Below, one piece after another: positions 8,560 to 15,338 of a stretch of DNA of 64,000 nt. The notes below the pieces were generated by a model, which worked only from the letters and a program-made list of their open reading frames with translations, had not been told where the DNA came from and searched no databases. Every line of letters starts with the position of its first letter. The first letter of the stretch is position 1. Source of the DNA: Spirochaetota bacterium. GTDB lineage: Bacteria > Spirochaetota > Spirochaetia > Treponematales > Treponemataceae. The position numbers and the translations under genes were made by a program. The stretch spans positions 62,001 through 126,000 of the forward strand of contig JAEXRH010000002.1 of NCBI GenBank assembly GCA_023438065.1, given 5' to 3'.

Positions 8560-11390
8560 GCGTATTCCTCCAGGTGATTGCGTACCTCGCGATACGACTC
8601 CGTTACCGTGCTGAACAATGCCGCGCATTGCTCGATCTCGCCCGTCCCAGCGAGCGCCTCGAGACGGGCGGCTTTTTCGTAGAGATCTCCGCAGCTCAGG
8701 TTCGCGGCGGAACCTCGTATGCGATGCGCGATCTGCTCGACGAGTTGAGCGTCGCGCTCCGAAAGCGCCGATTCGATCCGCGCGAGCTGATTCGGTATGT
8801 CTTCAAGGAACGTCTTGACGACGAGCGACGCGAGTCGTTTGTCGTTCATGGTTCGTTCCTCGAACGAAGCGCGGTCGAATATCCCGTGTTCGGCGGTATC
8901 GGGTTTCTTCCCCTGGTCCGGTAACGGGCTGGACGACATGCTCTCCTCGCGCACGGGAAGAAACTTCGCCAATACGCGGTACAGTTCGCCGAGCTTGACG
9001 GGTTTCGCGAGATAGTCGTCCATGCCTGAGGACACGCATTTTTCGCGGTCTCCGCTGAGGGCGTGCGCCGTCAGCGCCACGACGGGCACCCGGCGCTGTT
9101 TATCGTTCTGAAGCGCGCGTATGCGCGTAGTCGCCTCGTAACCGTCCATTTCCGGCATCTGGCAATCCATGAGGACGAGGTCGTACGGCATGATCGAGTG
9201 ATGGACCGCGTCGAGCGCTTCCTTGCCGTTCGTGACGCTATCGACCGAGAGGCCGAGTTTTTCGAGGTAGCGGACGGCGATAAGCTGGTTCGTGAGATTG
9301 TCCTCGGCGAGAAGTACCCGGTAACGATGCGCGAACCGTTTGTACTCGAACTCGTCAAGTTCTTTCATGTCCTCGTCGGCGTTCTCGTCTAGCACCGCGT
9401 TGTCCTCGCCAGGGGTTCGGGCAAACCGCGCGGTGAACCAGAACGTCGAGCCCTTGCCCGGTTCGCTCTCGACGCCGATCCTTCCGCCGAGAAGCTCGAC
9501 GAGCTGTCGCGAGATCGCGAGACCCAAACCGGTTCCGCCGTATTTACGCGTCGAGGTGCTGTCGACCTGGGTAAACGGCGTGAAAAGCGTGGGGATTTTG
9601 TCGCGGGGGATCCCGATGCCGGTATCGATTACCGAGAACAGGATCATGAACGCGTCCGGCCCGCTTTCGGCAGTTTCCGCCTTGACGGTCACCTCGCCGC
9701 GCTCGGTGAACTTGATCGCGTTCCCGGCGAGGTTAAGGAGAATCTGCCTGAGCCGTCCCGGGTCCCCGACCAGGCGGCGGGGAATTCCGTCGGCTCGATC
9801 AAGGGAGACCTTGATCGGCTTGCCCTGGGCCTGAACGTCCACCATCGCGATTACCTCGTCAAGGAGCTCGCCGACGTCGAACTCGACCGACTCGAGCTCG
9901 AGTTTTCGCGCCTCGATCTTCGAGAGATCGAGTACGTCGTTGATGAGCGCGAGGAGCGCGTCCCCGCTCGTCTTCAGGAGGGTGCAATACTGGCGCTGGT
10001 CGGCGCTGAGCTGCGTCTCGAGAAGCAGGTTCGCCATCCCGATGATGCCGTTCATCGGCGTGCGTATCTCGTGGCTTATGGTCGCGAGAAACGCGCTTTT
10101 CGCGACGTTCGCCGTCTCCGCCTGGATCATCAGCTCGTTCGCGCGGACGTTCGCCTCCTCGAGATTCCGATTCGTCTCGAGAAGCCTGATTTCGGTGGAT
10201 TTTTGCGCCGTGATGTCCCAGTTCGTGCCGATAAGGTGGCTCGGCTGTCCCGCGTAGTCGAGCTGCAGCATCGCGATCGCGCGAATGGTATGGATTGATC
10301 CGTCCGGCCACACGATCCGGAATTCCGTGTCGAAATCCTTTTCGCCGTTTATGGCCCGCGTCATTTCCCTCAGTTGGGCATCGAGATCCTCCGGATGCGT
10401 TCTCGCCCTCCATGCCTGCTCGCCGTTGGGGAATTCCTCCCTGGTCGCGGCATAGAGCCGATACATCTGGTCGTCCCATTCCTCGTGATTGCGCTTGATG
10501 TCATGGTTCCAGATTCCCACGCCGCCGGCCCGGGTAGCGAGCCTGAGCCTGTCGCTCGTGGAACGGAGCGTCTCCTCGATCTGCTTGCGCGCGGTGATGT
10601 CGATGAAGCATTCGAGAAGCCTGTCCTTGTTTCCCGCGTTGAGCCTGATCACGGACTTAAGGAGGGAAAGCCTGCGGCCGTTCGGCGCGATCATGCTTTG
10701 CTCCTCGTTCTCGACCGTCTCCCCGAGATTGCAGACGGGGCAGAAGCCCTCGGGAGCGTTGCAGATGAAATGGTGACAACGTTTTCCGCGCATCGCGCGT
10801 ACCTCGGAGCCGAAAAGCCTCGCCGCCGTCTCGTTCGCCATCTCGATCACGTGGCTTGAGGCGTCTATGAGCACGAGGCCGACGGGAAGATGCTCCATCG
10901 CGGTGTTCATGAGGCTTTGCCGTTCCATGAGCGCGAGCTCGTTACCCTTTTTCGCGCTGACGTCGGCGACGATACCGACGAAACGGAGCGGGTTGAACGG
11001 GGAGCCTCCGGTCGCCATGACCTTGCCGGAGAGTTGCAGCCAGCGGTCCCCCGTTTCCGGATGATGATACAGGAACTCGAGGGATGCCCTGCCGTCTTCG
11101 GTTCCCTTCGTGAGCATCTGAAGGAGTTTATGCCGGTCGGTATGGTTCACGCGGTCATAGAACGGATTGAGACCCTTCCCCCGGGCGATGCCCGCGAGCG
11201 AGTAGAAGGTGTCGTTCGCCTCTATATGATCGATCGGGGCGTAGTACTCGAAGACGCCGATGTCGACCGAGTCGACCGCATAGCGGTAGCGCCGGTTCTC
11301 GGCCTCGATTAACGAGGATTCGTCGAAAAACGCGGAGTCCGGAATAACTTCCTCGACCTGAGCGTACTTGTTCTTGTCGTCCCGTTTCAT
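8556..11390 (-). CDS. Cytoplasmic PAS hybrid histidine kinase (PAS3-HisKA-HATPase-REC-Hpt)
   Basis: The 944-residue protein has no membrane helices. Three PAS domains lie at about 35-150, 155-270 and 280-400. The second carries four cysteines (C205, C210, C217, C220; spacing C-x4-C-x6-C-x2-C) in an insertion that looks able to bind metal or an Fe-S cluster. They are followed by HisKA with H440 (ISHEIRTPMNG), HATPase_c (DTGIGIP, GGTGLGLAIS), a receiver with D742 (LMDCQMPEMDG) and a C-terminal Hpt with H889 (AHRIRGSAANLS). This is a complete internal phosphorelay. It starts seven bases after the lone receiver and overlaps the next kinase by ATGA, so the three probably form one signalling chain. 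Confidence 0.93.
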   Translation of the reverse strand: MKRDDKNKYAQVEEVIPDSAFFDESSLIEAENRRYRYAVDSVDIGVFEYYAPIDHIEANDTFYSLAGIARGKGLNPFYDRVNHTDRHKLLQMLTKGTEDGRASLEFLYHHPETGDRWLQLSGKVMATGGSPFNPLRFVGIVADVSAKKGNELALMERQSLMNTAMEHLPVGLVLIDASSHVIEMANETAARLFGSEVRAMRGKRCHHFICNAPEGFCPVCNLGETVENEEQSMIAPNGRRLSLLKSVIRLNAGNKDRLLECFIDITARKQIEETLRSTSDRLRLATRAGGVGIWNHDIKRNHEEWDDQMYRLYAATREEFPNGEQAWRARTHPEDLDAQLREMTRAINGEKDFDTEFRIVWPDGSIHTIRAIAMLQLDYAGQPSHLIGTNWDITAQKSTEIRLLETNRNLEEANVRANELMIQAETANVAKSAFLATISHEIRTPMNGIIGMANLLLETQLSADQRQYCTLLKTSGDALLALINDVLDLSKIEARKLELESVEFDVGELLDEVIAMVDVQAQGKPIKVSLDRADGIPRRLVGDPGRLRQILLNLAGNAIKFTERGEVTVKAETAESGPDAFMILFSVIDTGIGIPRDKIPTLFTPFTQVDSTSTRKYGGTGLGLAISRQLVELLGGRIGVESEPGKGSTFWFTARFARTPGEDNAVLDENADEDMKELDEFEYKRFAHRYRVLLAEDNLTNQLIAVRYLEKLGLSVDSVTNGKEALDAVHHSIMPYDLVLMDCQMPEMDGYEATTRIRALQNDKQRRVPVVALTAHALSGDREKCVSSGMDDYLAKPVKLGELYRVLAKFLPVREESMSSSPLPDQGKKPDTAEHGIFDRASFEERTMNDKRLASLVVKTFLEDIPNQLARIESALSERDAQLVEQIAHRIRGSAANLSCGDLYEKAARLEALAGTGEIEQCAALFSTVTESYREVRNHLEEYA

Positions 11391-11397
11391 GCGAGCG

Positions 11398-11793
11398 TCA
11401 GAGTATCAGTCTCAGGGTCCGCAAATTCTCGACGAGCGTGTCGCGGTCGATGGGCTTGACCAGGTACGCGTCGCATTGTTCCCGAAACGCGCTCATGACG
11501 TTCTTTTTGTCGTCGAGCGCGGTCGTCATGATGATCTTCGAGCCGTCGCTCGAGAGAATTCCCGCCTCCGATTCGAGCGCCCGGATTTCCTTGAGCGCGG
11601 TTTGCCCGTCCATTTCCGGCATCATGATGTCGATGCAGATGAGGTTGTATGGCGCTTTCCCCGCGATGGCGGTTCGGGCGGCCTGTACGGCTTCATTCCC
11701 GTTTACCGCGACGTGGCAGGGTCCGTAGGACTGGAGTAATCCCTGTAGAAGAAGTCTGCTGGTAAAGTCGTCCTCGACGATAAGCGTTTTCAT
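11398..11793 (-). CDS. Single-domain response regulator (CheY-like receiver)
   Basis: This 131-residue protein consists only of a receiver domain, with acidic residues EDD (7-9), phospho-acceptor D55 (ICIDIMMPEMDG), T in IIMTTA and Lys in the YLVKPID motif. It lacks any output domain, so it acts through protein contacts, either as a CheY-type signal carrier or as a phosphorelay intermediate for the hybrid kinase encoded seven bases downstream. It is the first gene of the minus-strand signalling block and has a strong GGGGAGGAAA ribosome-binding site that is one arm of an inverted repeat. Confidence 0.9.
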   Translation of the reverse strand: MKTLIVEDDFTSRLLLQGLLQSYGPCHVAVNGNEAVQAARTAIAGKAPYNLICIDIMMPEMDGQTALKEIRALESEAGILSSDGSKIIMTTALDDKKNVMSAFREQCDAYLVKPIDRDTLVENLRTLRLIL

Positions 11794-11799
11794 TGCGCT

Positions 11800-11844
11800 T
11801 TTCCTCCCCGTATGGGAAAAACTATAATTGATGCGGGGAGGAAA
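11800..11844. repeat. 11-base perfect inverted repeat flanking the -10 and containing the SD
   Basis: TTTCCTCCCCG (11800-11810) and CGGGGAGGAAA (11834-11844) are perfect inverted copies separated by 23 bases. The left arm, read on the minus strand, is the Shine-Dalgarno sequence of the receiver gene. The right arm lies in the spacer of the predicted promoter. It may be a protein operator, or a hairpin that forms only in read-through mRNA from the gene upstream. Confidence 0.7.
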
Positions 11845-11850
11845 TGCGAA
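11821..11850 (-). promoter_or_regulatory. Predicted promoter of the signalling operon
   Basis: On the minus strand TTCGCA (11850-11845), an 18-base spacer and TATAGT (11826-11821) precede the lone receiver gene. The -10 is good and the -35 is partial. Transcription would start near 11814. Confidence 0.5.
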
Positions 11851-11877
11851 TTTTCGTACGCGATGACGGTAGTCCGG

Positions 11878-12807
11878 CTATGGCTTGAGGACGAGACGGG
11901 CGGCGAGTCGCGCCGAGAGTTTCCAGTAGGCGCCGACCTCGCGAAGGACGGAATTCGGCGCCTGGAGGGGAGGGGTTCGCGCCCGAACGGGGGCGGAGGC
12001 GGATAGGCCCGCCAGCCGGGCGAGGAAAAGCGCGCGGTTCATGTGAAAGCCGCTCGTGATGACGGCGACGCGCGGTGGATCGGCGCGAAGGTCTCGACCG
12101 GGGGTTCTCGTTATCGCGTCCCGGTCGATGAGCGCCCGGCTCCGCGCGAAGTTCCCGATGGTGTCGCGCGCCTCGCCTTCGAGGATGATCCGCCTGGACG
12201 GAACGCCGTATCCTTCGGTGAGCGTTTCGGCCATCGCTTCCGCCTCGGTCCGGGGAAGCCCGTCGAGCTTTCCCCCCGTCACGACGAGGACGAGATCGGG
12301 ATCCTCGCGCATGAGCCGTGCCGCTTCCCCGATCCTCGAGGCAAGAACGGTCGTCGGTTTCCCGTCCCTGCGGATCCCGCCCCCGAGAAGGACGCCGTAC
12401 TCGCTTCGCTCATCCGGGTTCGCCCGCCGCTCCTCCGCGCGGAAGGCGGTATCGATCGAGCCGATCGGGGCGATCGGGACGAGGATTAGTCCGAGAAAGG
12501 CGAGGGAGATTGCCGTTATAATGGAAAGGAATGCGATCGTGATCGTGCGGGGAATACCTGCCCGAAAGACGGTCTTGCGGAGAAATCCAAGGACCGGTTT
12601 CCGCCAAAAGGCCAAAAGCCAAAGACTGAGGCCGAAAAAAGCCCAAACGAGCGAGAAACTGCAGAATTTTCCGGGATCGGCGAGCTTCAGCGCCGCGTAA
12701 TAGGAGAACGAGGCAGTGCCTGTCAGGCCGAGCGCGATCGCCTCAGGCGCGGGACGGCATGGCTTCGATTTTCCCGATCGTGACGGTATCCGTATCATCC
12801 CGATCAC
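11878..12807 (-). CDS. YdcF/SanA-family (DUF218) membrane protein
   Basis: The 309-residue protein has two or three hydrophobic segments at about 25-45, 50-65 and 88-115, followed by a soluble DUF218 domain. That domain has the typical motifs VLLGGGIRRDG, LVVTGGK, a TEAEAM stretch, IILEGEARDTIGN and ITSGFHMNRA. Relatives (YdcF, SanA, ElyC) are linked to envelope polysaccharide metabolism or barrier function in E. coli; the enzymatic activity of the family is poorly defined. Start codons at 12807 and 12798 are both possible. It is divergent from gltX and lies 84 bases upstream of the signalling operon on the same strand. Confidence 0.8.
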   Translation of the reverse strand: MIGMIRIPSRSGKSKPCRPAPEAIALGLTGTASFSYYAALKLADPGKFCSFSLVWAFFGLSLWLLAFWRKPVLGFLRKTVFRAGIPRTITIAFLSIITAISLAFLGLILVPIAPIGSIDTAFRAEERRANPDERSEYGVLLGGGIRRDGKPTTVLASRIGEAARLMREDPDLVLVVTGGKLDGLPRTEAEAMAETLTEGYGVPSRRIILEGEARDTIGNFARSRALIDRDAITRTPGRDLRADPPRVAVITSGFHMNRALFLARLAGLSASAPVRARTPPLQAPNSVLREVGAYWKLSARLAARLVLKP

Positions 12808-12827
12808 TCTAGCATTCCGGCCTTCCC

Positions 12828-12855
12828 TTGTCCAACCGTCAAAAACTTCCTATAA
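12828..12855 (+). promoter_or_regulatory. Predicted gltX promoter
   Basis: TTGTCC (12828-12833), a 16-base spacer and a perfect TATAAT (12850-12855) lie in the divergent gap before gltX and give a leader of about 77 bases. Confidence 0.6.
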
Positions 12856-12938
12856 TAAGCGCTTGACTGGCGGAACCTCGCCCGAGACCGGGGCCGACGG
12901 GTGTCTCCGCCGAAACGATCCTTCAAGGAGATGCTCAA

Positions 12939-14477
12939 GTGGAAGTCCGTGTACGTTACGCGCCGTCCCCGACCGGGATGCAGCACATCGGCGGGGTGAG
13001 AACCGCCCTTTTCAATTTTCTGTATGCCCGCTCGACCGGCGGCAAGTTTATCCTTCGCATCGAAGACACCGACCAAACCCGCTACGCCGCGGAATACGAG
13101 CAAAACCTCTACGACACCCTTGCCTGGCTCGGGATCGAGTGGGACGAGGGCGGCCCCCGCGGCGGCCCGTTCGGCCCCTACGTCCAGAGCCAGCGCTTCG
13201 AACTCTACAAGAAATACGCCCTCGAACTCGTCGAGAAGGGCCAGGCCTACTACTGTTTCTGCGACGAGGAACGGCTCGAGCGCATCCGGAAGATTCAGAC
13301 CATGAACAAGATGGCTCCCGGCTACGACCGGCACTGTCGCTCGCTTTCGGCCGAGGAAGTTAAGGCCAACCTCGACGCGGGGAAGCCCTACGTCATCAGG
13401 CTCGCGGTCCCGCTCGAGGGCTCGACGAAATTCCACGACGTCCTCTTGGGCGATATCGAGTGGAAGAACGAGGACGTCAATCCCGATCCCGTCCTCCTCA
13501 AGAGCGACGGTTTCCCGACCTATCACCTCGCGAACATCGTCGACGACCACTTCATGGAGATTACCCACGTCATGCGCGCGCAGGAGTGGATCCCGTCTAC
13601 GCCCTTGCACGTCGTCATGTACAAGGCTTTCGGCTGGGAGCACCCCGACTACTGCCACCTCCCGATGGTCATGGGCCAGGACGGGCAGAAGCTTTCGAAG
13701 CGGCACGGCGCGACGAGCTGCAACGAGTTCAGGAACAACGGCTATCTCAAGGAAGCCCTCATCAACTACGTCGCGATGCTCGGCTGCTCCTACGAGGACG
13801 GCCGCGACATGTACACCCTCGAGGAATTCGGGAAGCTCTTCGCGATGGAGCACATCAACAAGGCTCCCGCGGTCTTCGACTACAAGAAGCTCGAGTGGTT
13901 CAACGGCCAGTACATGCGGCTCAAGACCGACGAGGAGCTCTTCGAGCTCACCTGGCCCTTCATCGCGAACTCCGGGATCCTCGGGGGCACGGGAGCGGGC
14001 GAGGCGAACTCCGAGGAGGCGCGGAAGGCCGCGGGACTCATTTTCGCCGACCAGACCCTCCTCACGCCGACCGCCGGGGCGCGCGAGAAACTCATGAAGG
14101 TGATGCCCCTCATCAAGGAGCGGCTCCACTTCCTCACCGACGCTCCCGCCATGGTCGGTTTCCTCTTCGGCGAGCCCGCGGTTCCGCCGGTCGAGGAGAT
14201 CCTCCCGAAGAAGCTCGACGCGGCGAAGACGCGCGAGATCCTCCTCGGCGCGAAGGAGGTCGTCGCGAAGATCGCGGGCCTCACCGAAGAGCAGGCGAAC
14301 GAGCTCTTTCACGCGAAGGCCGAGGAGCTCGGCGTCAAGCTCGGCGACCTCATGATGCCGATCCGCATGGCCGTCACCGGAAGTCGCGTCTCCCCGCCGC
14401 TCGTCGGTTCGATCCAGATCCTCGGGATCGACACGGCCATCGCGCGCATCGAGCGAACGATCGCGGAGCGGTTTTAA
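12939..14477 (+). CDS. gltX: Glutamyl-tRNA synthetase
   Basis: The 512-residue class I synthetase charges tRNA-Glu with glutamate. The HIGH-type motif is APSPTGMQHIGG near residue 8 and the KMSKS-type motif is DGQKLSKRHG. The C-terminal half is the helical anticodon-binding domain. The start is a GTG at 12939 (peptide MEVRVRYAPSP) with AAGGAG eight bases upstream; the ATG at 12931 is out of frame. The length is slightly above the usual 470-500 residues. Neither the gatCAB genes nor a second gltX is in the window, so discrimination between Glu and Gln tRNAs cannot be judged. An intrinsic terminator follows. Confidence 0.96.
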   Translation: MEVRVRYAPSPTGMQHIGGVRTALFNFLYARSTGGKFILRIEDTDQTRYAAEYEQNLYDTLAWLGIEWDEGGPRGGPFGPYVQSQRFELYKKYALELVEKGQAYYCFCDEERLERIRKIQTMNKMAPGYDRHCRSLSAEEVKANLDAGKPYVIRLAVPLEGSTKFHDVLLGDIEWKNEDVNPDPVLLKSDGFPTYHLANIVDDHFMEITHVMRAQEWIPSTPLHVVMYKAFGWEHPDYCHLPMVMGQDGQKLSKRHGATSCNEFRNNGYLKEALINYVAMLGCSYEDGRDMYTLEEFGKLFAMEHINKAPAVFDYKKLEWFNGQYMRLKTDEELFELTWPFIANSGILGGTGAGEANSEEARKAAGLIFADQTLLTPTAGAREKLMKVMPLIKERLHFLTDAPAMVGFLFGEPAVPPVEEILPKKLDAAKTREILLGAKEVVAKIAGLTEEQANELFHAKAEELGVKLGDLMMPIRMAVTGSRVSPPLVGSIQILGIDTAIARIERTIAERF

Positions 14478-14506
14478 CTAACAGCGACCACTGATAGATT
14501 GAACGG

Positions 14507-14541
14507 ACCCCCTGAACGGAACGCTTTCAGGGGGTTTTTTT
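14507..14541 (+). terminator. Intrinsic terminator of gltX
   Basis: ACCCCCTGAA (14507-14516) pairs with TTCAGGGGGT (14526-14535) and is followed by a run of T. Confidence 0.9.
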
Positions 14542-14551
14542 CGCCCAACGC

Positions 14552-14580
14552 TTGACCCTTGCGGTCTCTGTATTTATATT
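14552..14580 (+). promoter_or_regulatory. Strong promoter of the TetR/RND cassette
   Basis: TTGACC (14552-14557), a 17-base spacer and TATATT (14575-14580) are close to the sigma70 consensus. The operator repeats begin directly after the -10. Confidence 0.75.
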
Positions 14581-14618
14581 ATGACCATAGGTCAGTAATA
14601 TGACCGGTGGTCATATTA
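14581..14618. promoter_or_regulatory. Tandem palindromic operator, probably for the TetR-family regulator
   Basis: Two palindromes of the form ATGACC-N3-GGTCA(T) sit side by side with centres at 14588 and 14607 (19 bases apart). The second extends to a perfect 10-base-arm repeat, TAATATGACC (14596-14605) and GGTCATATTA (14609-14618). They cover the transcription start of the strong promoter, the classic layout for TetR autorepression. Confidence 0.75.
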
Positions 14619-14631
14619 CGGGAGTTAGAGA

Positions 14632-15306
14632 TTGGGAATCATTGAACGGAAAAGTCGGGAGCGTGAACATCGACGGCAATTGATCACGGATATCGCGAAG
14701 GAGCTTATCCTCGAGGACGGGGTAGAGGCGGTAACCATGCTCGGGATCGCGAAAAAAGCGGGGCTGAGCAAGGCGGCGCTCTATCTTTCGTTTGAAAGCA
14801 AGGATGAGATACTCGAGCGGATATTCGACGAGGCGGTTTCCCGCTTCATCGACTATGTCGAGGCGCACATTTCCCGGGAATCGACGGGGCTTGAGGCGCT
14901 CAAGACCTTCTGGATGAGCTATATCGAGGTTTTCGGATCCTCAAGCGAAATTCTCGTTCTCTTCGGCATCAAGAACTACATCGCGCCGGGATTTCCCGCG
15001 TTCGTCGAGCCCTCTCCGAGGGACGAAGGCAAGAGCCATTTTAGGCTTTTTCGTCTCCTCGCGGACACCGTCGCGCGGGGAATGGCCGACGGAACCCTCG
15101 AATCGTCCAAGGATGCCGTACAGGTTTCGCGCACCATTCTGACGATTTGCGGGGGGATCATCGACAACGTCGCGCGCCTGCCCCTCGAGCGGCGAAACGG
15201 CTCGCTGATAATCGGCGAGATGAAAAGCGCGTTCGAGATCGTCATGTGGGGCCTCGCGTCCGACCGGCGCAATCCGTCGAGCCTCGTCCTTCCGGTTACG
15301 CGATAG
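14632..15306 (+). CDS. TetR/AcrR-family transcriptional regulator
   Basis: The 224-residue protein has an N-terminal TetR helix-turn-helix (about 15-62: ITDIAKELILEDGVEAVTML, then AKKAGLSKAALYLSFESKDE) and a helical C-terminal ligand and dimer domain. The start is a TTG at 14632 with GGAG upstream. It is the first gene after a strong promoter covered by tandem palindromes and is followed by the RND transporter genes with no visible terminator. Autorepression and ligand-induced release of the transporter operon are therefore likely (family knowledge plus context). The ligand is probably a hydrophobic substrate of the transporter, but nothing in the sequence identifies it. Confidence 0.88.
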   Translation: MGIIERKSREREHRRQLITDIAKELILEDGVEAVTMLGIAKKAGLSKAALYLSFESKDEILERIFDEAVSRFIDYVEAHISRESTGLEALKTFWMSYIEVFGSSSEILVLFGIKNYIAPGFPAFVEPSPRDEGKSHFRLFRLLADTVARGMADGTLESSKDAVQVSRTILTICGGIIDNVARLPLERRNGSLIIGEMKSAFEIVMWGLASDRRNPSSLVLPVTR

Positions 15307-15338
15307 CGTAACCGAGCACCGTGCTTCAGGAGAATCAC

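Noticed and set aside
12931..12999. Short frame starting ATG at 12931 before gltX, as a leader peptide
   Set aside because: It is out of frame and overlaps gltX, and the AAGGAG is best placed for the GTG at 12939. There is no attenuator-like structure.
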